Shown here: one piece after another, positions 6,792-13,433 of the stretch
Layout of the letters: each line of letters begins with the position of its first letter
Position numbering within the stretch: the first letter of the stretch is position 1
DNA from: an uncultured Prevotella sp.
Lineage (GTDB): Bacteria; Bacteroidota; Bacteroidia; Bacteroidales; Bacteroidaceae
Direction: 5' to 3'
DNA length: 21,473 nt
NCBI GenBank assembly: GCA_905196835.1
Contig: CAJJWN010000048.1
Coordinates: forward strand, 1-21,473
Program-made: the position numbers and the translations under genes
Notes under the pieces: generated by a model
What the model saw: only the letters and a program-made list of their open reading frames with translations
Databases searched by the model: none
Told to the model about the DNA's origin: nothing

Positions 6792-7739
6792 TTATTCCTT
6801 GCCGCTAAGCTCCGCTTTCATGGCTTCGCCGAAGGCGGTGTCTATGGAGTTGCCTATGCTCTTGCAGCAGTTGGCCGAGAAGGCGAGGGCGCATCGTATG
6901 ATGTCGTCCCACGTCTGTTTGGGTATCGCGCCGTCCATCATGTCGCGCGTCACGCCGTATTTCATCAAGCCGTACACCAGTCCGGCGTTGAAGTTGTCGC
7001 CCGCGCCTATGGTGCTCACGGTCTCCGTGGCCGTTACGGGGTAGCTCTTGCGCAGTCCGCCGTCGCCGCGCAGCTCTACGGCGTTGGCTCCGTCGGTGTA
7101 GACGAACTTCTTGCAGTAGAACGACACCTGCGAGGTGTACACCTTGTCGGGCGTGTCCATGCGGTACATCACGTTGAAGTCGTCGCGGCTGCCGCGCACT
7201 ATGTCGGCGTACTCAAAGTTCTCCAGGATGTTCGGTGTCAGCTTCATCACCTCGTCGGCGTGCGCCGCGCGGAAGTTGACGTCGTAGTATATGATGGCCC
7301 CGCGGTCGCGTGCGGCGTTGAGTATAGCCGCCACCTGCGGGCGTATTACCGGGTTGACGGCGTAGTAAGAGCCGACCATAATGATGTCGTCGCGGTTTAT
7401 TTCGGGCGTGATGTAGTCCAGCCGGTCGTGCGGATGGTCTTTATAGAATATGTATTCGGCGTCGTTGTTGTCGTTGAGGAACGCCAGCGACACGGGCGAC
7501 TTTGTGCCCTTGTAGCAGCTGACGCAGCTTGCGTCAACCCCGTTTTCTTTCAAAAAACTGATAGTTTTCTCGCCTATGCGGTCGTCGCCCACCTCGCTTA
7601 TGAACGCCGCCGGCACCCCGGCGCGCCCCAGTGATATTATTCCGTTGTACACCGAGCCGCCCGGCACGGCGCTCACCGGCTGCCCGTTCTTGAATATTAT
7701 GTCGAGTACGGTCTCGCCAATACCTATTACCTTGCGCAT
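6792..7739 (-). CDS. PfkB family carbohydrate kinase (fructokinase-like)
   Basis: A 315-residue ribokinase-fold sugar kinase that transfers phosphate from ATP to a sugar hydroxyl. The substrate-side glycine motif PGGSVYNGIISLGRAG is at residues 26-41 and the ATP/anion-hole signature TIGAGDNFNAG at 243-253, with Asp248 as catalytic base. Length is normal for the family. Members of this type in Bacteroidetes are usually annotated as fructokinase, but sugar preference cannot be read from the sequence with certainty. It is the upstream gene of the minus-strand pair with the flavodiiron protein and is transcribed divergently from the M16 peptidase gene, with a 115-bp shared control region. Confidence 0.9.
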   Translation of the reverse strand: MRKVIGIGETVLDIIFKNGQPVSAVPGGSVYNGIISLGRAGVPAAFISEVGDDRIGEKTISFLKENGVDASCVSCYKGTKSPVSLAFLNDNNDAEYIFYKDHPHDRLDYITPEINRDDIIMVGSYYAVNPVIRPQVAAILNAARDRGAIIYYDVNFRAAHADEVMKLTPNILENFEYADIVRGSRDDFNVMYRMDTPDKVYTSQVSFYCKKFVYTDGANAVELRGDGGLRKSYPVTATETVSTIGAGDNFNAGLVYGLMKYGVTRDMMDGAIPKQTWDDIIRCALAFSANCCKSIGNSIDTAFGEAMKAELSGKE

Positions 7740-7773
7740 TGTAAATATTTTCCTTTATGCTTTTTTCAAAGCG

Positions 7774-7781
7774 CAAAGATA
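7774..7781 (-). promoter_or_regulatory. -7 box of the PfkB gene promoter
   Basis: On the minus strand the sequence reads TATCTTTG, a full match to TAnnTTTG, about 35 bp before the PfkB ATG. No clear TTTG -33 box is seen at the expected distance. Confidence 0.6.
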
Positions 7782-7835
7782 GTGAAAAAATGCTTTTTAT
7801 GTAATGTGTAGCGTGTTAAACTCGTGAAAAACCTG

Positions 7836-7843
7836 TAATTTTG
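7836..7843 (+). promoter_or_regulatory. -7 box of the M16 peptidase promoter
   Basis: TAATTTTG matches TAnnTTTG and lies 11 bp before the M16 ATG, which predicts a very short or nearly absent leader. The -33 region (GTGTTA near 7813) is a weak match. Confidence 0.55.
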
Positions 7844-7854
7844 CACCCCGGATT

Positions 7855-9084
7855 ATGAAATACAACACACATACTTTGGGCAACGGGCTGCGCGTCATCC
7901 ATTTGGCTTCGGCGTCGCCCGTGGTGTATTGCGGCTACGCCGTGGGCGCAGGCACGCGCGACGAGCTGCCGGGCGAGGAGGGCCTGGCCCACTTCTGCGA
8001 GCACATGACGTTCAAGGGCACGGCGCGCCGCCGCTCCATGCAAATCCTGAACTGCCTCGAAAGGGTGGGCGGCGACCTCAACGCCTTCACCAACAAGGAG
8101 GACACGGTGTTCCACGCCGCGCTGCTGCGCGAGCATATGCCGCGCGCCGTCGATTTGCTTACCGACATAGTGCTGCACAGCGCGTATCCGCAGGCCGAGG
8201 TGGAGAAGGAAATCGAGGTGGTGTGCGACGAGATAGAGTGCTACAACGACTCGCCGGCCGAGCTGATTTACGACCGCTTCGAGAACATGGTGTTCAGCTC
8301 TCATCCCCTCGGCCACAACATACTCGGCACGCAGGACAGGCTCCGCCAGTACACGCACGACGACGTGGCGCGCTTCACCGCGCGGCATTACAGGCCGGAG
8401 AACATGGTGTTCTTCGCCTACGGCGACGTAAGTTTCGACCGCCTAGTGCGCCTTCTCGAGAAGGCCACGGCCGACCAACCGCCCTGCCGTCCGCAGGCGG
8501 ACAAGAGCCGCAAGGCGGCCGTTCCGGAGTACACTCCGCGCGAGGAGACCGTCAACCGGGGCACTCACCAGGCCCACGTCATGCTGGGCAACAGGGCGTA
8601 TGACGTGCACGACCGCCGCCGCTTCGCCCTCTACCTGATGAACAACATACTCGGAGGCCCGGGCATGAACGCCCGGCTCAACATAGCCCTGCGCGAGAAG
8701 CACGGGCTGGTGTACACCGTTGACAGCTCGATGGTAAGCTATTCGGACACGGGCATGTGGTGCACTTACTTTGGATGCGACCCGCACGACGTGAAGAAGT
8801 GCCGCCGGCTGGTGGCGCACGAGCTTGACAGGCTGATGCAGAAGCCCCTCTCGGCCACAGCCTTGGCCGCCGCCAAGCGGCAAATCAAGGGGCAAATCGG
8901 CGTGGCGTGCGACAACCGCGAGAGCTTTGCCCTCGACTTCGGTCGCAGCTATCTGCACCACGGCATAGAGAAAGACCCGGCCCGGCTCATGGCGCGCGTC
9001 GACGAGGTGACCGCCGACGAGATGCAGGCCGTGGCGCAGGACGTGTTCGCCAAGGACAGGATGACTACGCTGATGTTCGTGTAA
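7855..9084 (+). CDS. M16 family zinc metallopeptidase (processing peptidase-like)
   Basis: A 409-residue insulinase/mitochondrial-processing-peptidase-like protein. The inverted zinc motif HxxEH is at His46-Phe-Cys-Glu49-His50, and the third ligand is Glu126 (VVCDEIE), 75 residues further on, the family spacing, so the active site is intact. A second M16 half (about 185-405) lacks the motif, as expected for the inactive clamp half; GLVYTVDSS near 282 is the usual substrate-contact word. No signal peptide is visible, so it probably acts in the cytoplasm on short peptides or signal remnants; the substrate is unknown. It is a single gene, divergent from pfkB, followed by families A and B repeats. 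Confidence 0.93.
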   Translation: MKYNTHTLGNGLRVIHLASASPVVYCGYAVGAGTRDELPGEEGLAHFCEHMTFKGTARRRSMQILNCLERVGGDLNAFTNKEDTVFHAALLREHMPRAVDLLTDIVLHSAYPQAEVEKEIEVVCDEIECYNDSPAELIYDRFENMVFSSHPLGHNILGTQDRLRQYTHDDVARFTARHYRPENMVFFAYGDVSFDRLVRLLEKATADQPPCRPQADKSRKAAVPEYTPREETVNRGTHQAHVMLGNRAYDVHDRRRFALYLMNNILGGPGMNARLNIALREKHGLVYTVDSSMVSYSDTGMWCTYFGCDPHDVKKCRRLVAHELDRLMQKPLSATALAAAKRQIKGQIGVACDNRESFALDFGRSYLHHGIEKDPARLMARVDEVTADEMQAVAQDVFAKDRMTTLMFV

Positions 9085-9086
9085 TT

Positions 9087-9136
9087 GGCCTTATGAGCCC
9101 GATTAACCCAATGAGCCTGCTAAACGCCTGATAATC
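9087..9136. repeat. Family A repeat (copy A3)
   Basis: Short run of the family A words (ATTGGCCTTATGAGCCCGAT, AATGAGCCTG) immediately after the M16 stop, running into the family B element. Confidence 0.6.
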
Positions 9137-9228
9137 AGATGGCTTGTAAAAGGCCGCCTTTCGCAGCACGAAAGGCGGCCTTTTAGCGTGCAATCGACGG
9201 CCTTTCGGCCTGCAAAAGGCCGCCTCTT
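9137..9228 (+). terminator. Family B double hairpin after the M16 gene, terminator (copy B2)
   Basis: The leading hairpin (9148-9163 with 9169-9184, 16-bp stem, loop CAGCA, ending TTTT) is identical to the one after the S41 gene. A second hairpin built on GGCCTTT and AAAGGCC words follows at about 9199-9221. The flank before it (TCAGATGGCTTGTAAAA) resembles the flank of copies B1 and B5. Confidence 0.85.
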
Positions 9229-9245
9229 GCAGGCCCGGCATATTA

Positions 9246-9284
9246 GGCTAATCGGGCTTATTAGGCCAATAAGCCCGATTAGCC
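9246..9284. repeat. Family A perfect inverted repeat (copy A4)
   Basis: GGCTAATCGGGCTTATT (9246-9262) and its exact complement (9268-9284) are separated by only 5 nt (AGGCC), the tightest member of the family in this window. It sits about 45 bp before the -33 box of ruvB. The rest of 9085-9385 is other repeats and the ruvB promoter. Confidence 0.85.
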
Positions 9285-9329
9285 CGATAGGCCGGGCTGC
9301 CCTAACCGCTAATATTGCGCGCCGCCCGA

Positions 9330-9359
9330 TTGCTTATTGCCATATTTTTTATACCTTTG
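9330..9359 (+). promoter_or_regulatory. Promoter of ruvB
   Basis: TTG at 9330-9332 and TACCTTTG at 9352-9359 with a 19-bp spacer. The leader to the ruvB ATG would be about 20 nt. Confidence 0.65.
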
Positions 9360-9385
9360 CACTCGGCAGACAATCCTGAACGACA

Positions 9386-10423
9386 ATGACAGACAACGAC
9401 TTCGACATACGCAGCAACACGCTCTCGTCGGCCGAAAAGGAGTTTGAGAACGCCCTCAGGCCCCTGCGCTTCAGCGACTTCAGCGGCCAACAGAAGGTGG
9501 TGGAGAACCTCGAGGTGTTCGTCGAGGCGGCCAAATACCGCGGCGAACCGCTCGACCACACACTCTTGCACGGCCCTCCCGGACTGGGCAAGACCACCCT
9601 TAGCAACATCATAGCCAACGAGCTGGGCGTGGGTTTCAAGCTGACCAGCGGCCCAGTGCTCGACAAGCCCGGCGACCTGGCAGGCATACTGACCTCACTG
9701 GAGCCTAACGACGTGCTCTTCATAGACGAAATACACCGCCTCTCGCCCGTCGTCGAGGAATACCTTTACTCGGCCATGGAGGACTACCGCATCGACATAA
9801 TGATAGACAAGGGCCCGTCGGCGCGCTCCATACAGATAGACCTCAACCCCTTCACACTCGTAGGCGCGACCACCCGCAGCGGACTGCTTACCGCCCCGCT
9901 ACGCGCCCGATTCGGCATCAACCTGCACCTGGAATACTACGAGCCGGAGACGCTTACGCGCATACTGCGCCGCTCCGCCTCCATACTTAAAGTGCCCATC
10001 GACGACGACGCGGCCATAGAAATAGCCCGCCGCAGCCGCGGCACGCCTCGTATAGCCAACGCCCTGCTGCGCCGCGTGAGGGACTTCGCCCAGGTGAAGG
10101 GCACCGGCCGCATCGATACCGGCATCGCAAAGATAGCCCTCACCGCGTTGAACATCGACCAGTACGGCCTCGACGAAATCGACAACAAAATCCTCTTGAC
10201 CATCATCGACAAGTTCCGCGGCGGCCCGGTGGGCGTCACCACCATCGCCACCGCCATCGGCGAGGACGCCGGAACGGTGGAAGAGGTCTACGAGCCTTAC
10301 CTCATCATGGAGGGCTTCATCAAGCGCACGCCGCGCGGACGCATGGCTACCGAGCTGGCCTACAGCCACTTCGGCCGCTCCATGTACGGCCAAAATCCGA
10401 GAGAGCAAGACCTCTTCGGGTAA
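9386..10423 (+). CDS. ruvB: Holliday junction branch migration ATPase RuvB
   Basis: A 345-residue AAA+ motor that, with RuvA, drives branch migration of Holliday junctions during recombination repair. Walker A GPPGLGKT is at residues 63-70, Walker [10 protein letters not shown] at 111-119, and sensor/arginine-finger region [18 protein letters not shown] near 159-176. The C-terminal winged-helix domain (about 265-335: [29 protein letters not shown], then FIKRTPRGR) binds DNA. Length and motifs are complete. ruvA and ruvC are not adjacent, which is common in Bacteroidetes. The gene has its own promoter and is followed after 101 bp by the broken RhuM/Fic gene. Confidence 0.97.
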   Translation: MTDNDFDIRSNTLSSAEKEFENALRPLRFSDFSGQQKVVENLEVFVEAAKYRGEPLDHTLLHGPPGLGKTTLSNIIANELGVGFKLTSGPVLDKPGDLAGILTSLEPNDVLFIDEIHRLSPVVEEYLYSAMEDYRIDIMIDKGPSARSIQIDLNPFTLVGATTRSGLLTAPLRARFGINLHLEYYEPETLTRILRRSASILKVPIDDDAAIEIARRSRGTPRIANALLRRVRDFAQVKGTGRIDTGIAKIALTALNIDQYGLDEIDNKILLTIIDKFRGGPVGVTTIATAIGEDAGTVEEVYEPYLIMEGFIKRTPRGRMATELAYSHFGRSMYGQNPREQDLFG

Positions 10424-10524
10424 TGAACAATTAAAAATTAAAAATTAATAATCGGGCTGACGCCATGAATGCAGCCCGCATACGGCACACCGGTGCATAC
10501 GCCTTATTTGCCATATCAGCATAA
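10424..10524. other. Gap after ruvB: AT-rich words and a small hairpin
   Basis: AACAATTAAAAATTAAAAATTA words right after the stop are of the same kind as those at 374-400. CGGGCTG (10453-10459) pairs with CAGCCCG (10472-10478) over a 12-nt loop; no U-tract follows, so a terminator role is doubtful. I see no convincing promoter for the next gene. Confidence 0.5.
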
Positions 10525-11498
10525 ATGGGCAACAGCAAAATCATAATATACAACACGCCTGACGGCGAGACGACCGTCAGTGTCAACCTTGACGGCGACA
10601 CGGTGTGGCTGTCGCAGCAGCAGATGGCCGAACTGTTTGGCAAAGACCAGTCTGTCATAGCGCGTCATATCCGCAATGTTTTCAAGGAAAAGGAACTTGA
10701 CGAAAAGAGTAATATGCAAATTTTGCATAATACTTTTTCCAAGTATAAGCCTACCAAAGTGTGCAGCCTCGATGTCATAATATCAGTAGGCTACAGGGTG
10801 AAAAGCATCCGCGGCACGCAATTCCGCATCTGGGCAAACAACGTATTGAGGGAATACCTTATTAAAGGATACGCCATAAGCAAGAGGATGACAGAACAAC
10901 GGTATGAGGAACTGAAGCAACTCGTCTCAATGCTAAGCCGCACCGTGGGACAGATGGGGATGCCGGCAGACGGCAATGTGGCCAGTCTTGTCAACATGGT
11001 GGCCGACTATGCCTATGCGCTTGACACGCTCGACCGTTACGACTACCAGCAACTTGAAATAAGCGGGACGACAAGCGGCGGACGTTTCCACGCTACCTAT
11101 GACGCCGCTATGGACATGATAGGTACATTAAGACGTAAATTCGGAGGAGGAACGCTCTTCGGCAACGAGAAAGACGACTCTTTCAAAAGCTCCATAGGGC
11201 AGATATACCAGACGTTCGAAGGGGTAGAGCTGTATCCGTCGGTTGAGGAAAAGGCGGCTATGTTGCTGTATCTTGTCACTAAAACCATTCGTTCAGCGAC
11301 GGCAACAAGCGCATAGCGGCAACCCTCTTCCTGTGGTTTCTCGACAAGAACGGCGCACTCTACCGCCAGGACGGCGGCAAGCGCATAGCCGACAATGCCC
11401 TCGTAGCGCTGACATTGATGATAGCCGAGAGCCGTACGGAGGAGAAGGACACGATGATAAAGGTAATAGTCAACCTGATAAACAAAAACAACCAATAA
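10525..11498 (+). pseudogene. RhuM family protein with Fic/DOC-type C-terminus, frameshifted
   Basis: The first 253 codons encode a RhuM-type protein: N-terminal helix-turn-helix-like part (VWLSQQQMAELFGKDQSVIARHIRNVF, about residues 27-53), the conserved SLDVIISVGYRVKSIRGTQFRIWAN, then a helical region leading to a Fic/DOC domain. After ...MLLYLVTK the frame runs into TAG at 11314-11316 (263 residues in total). One base further on, starting at 11286, the DNA continues as HSFSDGNKRIAATLFLWFLDKN for 70 codons to TAA at 11496-11498. HSFSDGNKR is the Fic/DOC catalytic motif (HxFx[D/E]GNxR). Adding one A to the AAAA at 11281-11284 restores VTKNHSFSDGNKR, the usual family reading. So a one-base deletion in an A tract separates the body from the catalytic motif. 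Fic proteins AMP-ylate or phosphorylate targets; RhuM's role is not established. The gene is less GC-rich than its neighbours, compatible with transfer. It ends 12 bp before coaD. A sequencing error is the alternative. Confidence 0.85.
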
Positions 11499-11510
11499 CA
11501 ATACAACAGC

Positions 11511-11957
11511 ATGACAACAGCCGTTTTCCCGGGCAGCTTCGACCCGTTCACCGTAGGCCACGACGCCATAGTGCGCCGCGCACTGCCCCTGTTCGACCGT
11601 ATCATAATCGGCGTGGGCGTAAACGTGCGCAAGCAGTACCTTTACAGCGCCGACAAGCGCGTGGAAGACATAGCCCGGCTCTACGCCGCCGAGCCGAAGG
11701 TGGAGGTCAAGGCGTACAGCGGCCTGCTGGTAGACTTCGCCCGGCAGGAGGGCGCGCGCTTCATCGTCAAGGGCGTGCGCAGCGTCAAGGACTTTGAGTA
11801 TGAGCGCGAGCAGGCCGACATCAATCTCAAAATCGGCGGCCTTGACACCCTGCTGCTCTTCTCCGAGCCGCAATACCAGAGCGTGTCGTCGAGCATGGTG
11901 CGCGAACTGCTGCATTTCGGCAGGGACGTGTCGGAGTTCCTGCCGACGGGGAATTAA
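11511..11957 (+). CDS. coaD: Pantetheine-phosphate adenylyltransferase
   Basis: A 148-residue nucleotidyltransferase that makes dephospho-CoA from ATP and 4'-phosphopantetheine, the penultimate step of coenzyme A synthesis. The nucleotide-binding motif GSFDPFTVGH is at residues 8-17 (the T/HxGH class), the substrate-binding KGVRSVKDFEYE at 87-98, and the second signature SVSSSMVRE at 124-132. Length is close to that of other bacterial PPATs. It begins 12 bp after the RhuM/Fic remnant, so it may depend on transcripts from upstream; no own promoter is evident. An AT-rich repeat region follows before ybeY. Confidence 0.97.
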   Translation: MTTAVFPGSFDPFTVGHDAIVRRALPLFDRIIIGVGVNVRKQYLYSADKRVEDIARLYAAEPKVEVKAYSGLLVDFARQEGARFIVKGVRSVKDFEYEREQADINLKIGGLDTLLLFSEPQYQSVSSSMVRELLHFGRDVSEFLPTGN

Positions 11958-11965
11958 TAGTTAAT

Positions 11966-12097
11966 AGTTAAGAATTAAGAAAAATACCCTTGCTTGTTGA
12001 ACCGCCGAGACATATTTTCTTAATTCTTAACTCTTAATTCTTAACTTTCTTGTTCTTAACTCTTAACTTGCTTAATTCTTAACTCTTAATTCTTAAT
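11966..12097. repeat. AT-rich hairpin and direct repeats between coaD and ybeY
   Basis: AGTTAAGAATTAAGAAAAAT (11966-11985) pairs with ATTTTCTTAATTCTTAACT (12014-12032), about 19 bp with a single-A bulge. The right arm starts a 27-bp unit of TTAATTCTTAACTCTTAA wording at 12019-12045 that recurs at 12071-12097 with one difference, and partial units lie between. The whole gap 11958-12109 is this low-GC material, strikingly different from the GC-rich genes on both sides. Confidence 0.8.
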
Positions 12098-12109
12098 TTA
12101 TCAAGAAGT

Positions 12110-12529
12110 ATGATAACATACAACACCGACGGCGTAAGTATGCCGAAGATAAAGAGGCGCGAGACTACGGCATGGATAAAGGCCGTGGCCGCCAAGTACG
12201 GCCGCAAGGCGGGCGAAATAGGCTACATGTTCGTGGACGACGGGAAGATACTCGAGGTAAACCGCGAGTACCTGGGGCACGACTATTACACCGACATCAT
12301 CACCTTCGACTACGACGAGGGCGACACCATCAACGGCGACATTGTGATTTCGCTCGACACGGTGCGCTCCAACGCCGAGCAGCTGGGCAAGGACTACATG
12401 GACGAGCTGCACCGCGTAATCATACACGGCATACTCCACCTCTGCGGCATCAACGACAAGGGACCGGGCGAGCGCGAGCTGATGGAGCGCGCCGAGAACG
12501 AAGCCCTTGCCATGAGGACGGCCGGATAA
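12110..12529 (+). CDS. ybeY: Endoribonuclease YbeY (16S rRNA maturation)
   Basis: A 139-residue metal-dependent RNase of the UPF0054 family that takes part in 16S rRNA 3'-end maturation and ribosome quality control. The motif HGILHLCGIND at 106-116 matches HGxLHLxGxxH, with His106 and His110 as metal ligands; the position of the third histidine is Asp116 (CGINDKGPGE). The word LEVNREYLGHDYYTDIITFDY at 48-68 is the family's other conserved block. The Asp replacement seems usual in Bacteroidetes YbeY from memory, but it is a real difference from the E. coli enzyme. The first Met codon is used; there is no alternative that would preserve the N-terminus. It follows coaD across an AT-rich gap. Confidence 0.94.
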   Translation: MITYNTDGVSMPKIKRRETTAWIKAVAAKYGRKAGEIGYMFVDDGKILEVNREYLGHDYYTDIITFDYDEGDTINGDIVISLDTVRSNAEQLGKDYMDELHRVIIHGILHLCGINDKGPGERELMERAENEALAMRTAG

Positions 12530-12580
12530 GGGCGGCATACGCCACGTCCGTGCCTGCCACCCGTCACACCATTACCCGTC

Positions 12581-12615
12581 ATCCACCCCTGCCCTCCCCA
12601 AGGGAGGGAGCCTGG
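12581..12615. repeat. Family D repeat after ybeY
   Basis: CACCCCTGCCCTCCCC followed by AAGGGAGGGAGCCTGG: CCCTCCC and GGGAGGG form a tight hairpin, with the C-rich flank typical of the family. It lies in the first part of the 309-bp gap between ybeY and the antitoxin-like gene. Confidence 0.65.
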
Positions 12616-12652
12616 CGTGCAGGTGCCGACGGCCGGCGGTTTTTCAATTGGC

Positions 12653-12758
12653 GGCCTTTCGCCGCGCGAAAGGCCGTGTTTTGCCGTGCAAAATGCCGCA
12701 TTTCGCAAGGTGAAAGGCGGCATTTTGCACGGCGTTTTGTAACCTGTTGACCGTCAGC
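12653..12758 (+). repeat. Family B/C composite with two hairpins (copy B3)
   Basis: The first hairpin is GGCCTTTCG (12653-12661) with CGAAAGGCC (12667-12675). The second has a perfect 17-bp stem (12683-12699 with 12717-12733) whose 17-nt loop holds a further TTTC/GAAA pairing. The 20-bp module C (12739-12758) closes the unit. Positions 12695-12751 recur almost exactly at 13091-13147, on the other side of the antitoxin-like gene. Confidence 0.85.
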
Positions 12759-12783
12759 CGTTTATAAAATTACGGCGAAAAGC

Positions 12784-12814
12784 TTTGCACGTAATCCGAT
12801 TTTCCGTATATTTG
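12784..12814 (+). promoter_or_regulatory. Promoter of the antitoxin-like gene
   Basis: TTTG at 12784-12787 and TATATTTG at 12807-12814 with a 19-bp spacer, a full match. The predicted start of transcription, near 12820, supports translation from the ATG at 12839 and argues against longer in-frame versions beginning upstream. Confidence 0.8.
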
Positions 12815-12838
12815 CAAAAAACAATAACCGCGTTCAGC

Positions 12839-13075
12839 ATGGAGACAACGAATATCAGTCTTGACAAACGCATTGTGGACGACGCGCGCCTGTATGCCAA
12901 GCGGCAGGGTATAAGCCTTTCGGAGCTGATAGAAAGATACTTGTCGCGCATCGTAAGCAAGGACAAGTCGGCCACGGCCGGCATCCCCGACAAAGTGTTA
13001 AGCCTGTTGGGGGCGGGTGAGCCTGTCGATGAAGACGACATCAACGGGCGGAAGGAGTTTGTAAAATCACGGTGA
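12839..13075 (+). CDS. Small antitoxin-like protein (ribbon-helix-helix/DUF6364-like)
   Basis: A 78-residue protein, METTNISLDKRIVDDARLYAKRQG..., with the pattern of a ribbon-helix-helix DNA-binding antitoxin: a short polar strand (TNISLDKR), then two helices (VDDARLYAKRQG and SLSELIERYLSRIV), followed by an acidic, less ordered tail that in such proteins usually binds the toxin. Proteins of this kind normally precede a PIN-domain (VapC) toxin. Here no toxin gene follows: the stop is 16 bp before a family B/C repeat, and no ORF fits a PIN domain up to the helicase. It is therefore an orphan antitoxin or stand-alone regulator. The gene has its own good promoter and is bracketed by 57-bp direct repeats with one difference. 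Family assignment is moderately sure; function is inferred. Confidence 0.72.
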   Translation: METTNISLDKRIVDDARLYAKRQGISLSELIERYLSRIVSKDKSATAGIPDKVLSLLGAGEPVDEDDINGRKEFVKSR

Positions 13076-13090
13076 GGCCACCGCTGTACA

Positions 13091-13154
13091 GCCGCATTTC
13101 GCAAGGTGAAATGCGGCATTTTGCACGGCGTTTTGTAACCTGTTGACAATAAGC
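13091..13154 (+). terminator. Family B/C repeat with terminator hairpin after the antitoxin-like gene (copy B4)
   Basis: GCCGCATTTC (13091-13100) pairs perfectly with GAAATGCGGC (13108-13117) across a 7-nt loop and is followed by ATTTTG, the form of an intrinsic terminator. The stretch 13091-13147 matches 12695-12751 at 56 of 57 positions, and module C lies at 13135-13154. Confidence 0.8.
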
Positions 13155-13190
13155 AAATTATGTTCTCCGCCCACATACGTTGTTCCGCTC

Positions 13191-13220
13191 ACCTCCCCTC
13201 GGGGAGGCCGGGAGGGGGCT
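13191..13220. repeat. Family D hairpin
   Basis: CCTCCCC (13192-13198) and GGGGAGG (13201-13207) form a compact hairpin, followed by GGGAGGGGGCTTTTCC. With the T-run it may also work as a terminator. It lies between the antitoxin-like gene and the helicase promoter region. Confidence 0.7.
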
Positions 13221-13302
13221 TTTCCCCTTTTTCTTTTTCTTTATTTCCATATTTCACGTTTTTGCACTATCTTTGGATAAGATATGCTGCGCCTCTGAAA
13301 TG

Positions 13303-13335
13303 AAAATAAATGCTCGTTTTATTCGCATTTATTTT
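13303..13335. promoter_or_regulatory. Inverted repeat overlapping the helicase promoter
   Basis: AAAATAAATGC (13303-13313) and GCATTTATTTT (13325-13335) are perfect complements, with an 11-nt spacer. The right arm covers most of the -33 box of the helicase promoter, a position suited to a repressor or activator site. No known regulator is assigned. Confidence 0.5.
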
Positions 13336-13363
13336 GCATTTCCCTCGGCTTGCACTATCTTTG
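13333..13363 (+). promoter_or_regulatory. Promoter of the DEAD-box helicase gene
   Basis: TTTG at 13333-13336 and TATCTTTG at 13356-13363, spacer 19 bp. Transcripts would carry a leader of about 65 nt before the TTG start. A second TATCTTTG at 13268-13275 lacks a clear -33 box and may be an upstream alternative. Confidence 0.8.
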
Positions 13364-13433
13364 CACCCGTGAAAGCCAAACGGAGCTTGAACGTTTGGCG
13401 TGACTGCAGTTTTTTATACATAATTTTTTTAGA

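Noticed and set aside
11243..11797. 184-codon frame spanning the RhuM end and coaD.
   Set aside because: It overlaps coaD in another frame and reads as Arg/Pro/Gln-rich shadow; only its overlap with the frameshift made it look interesting.
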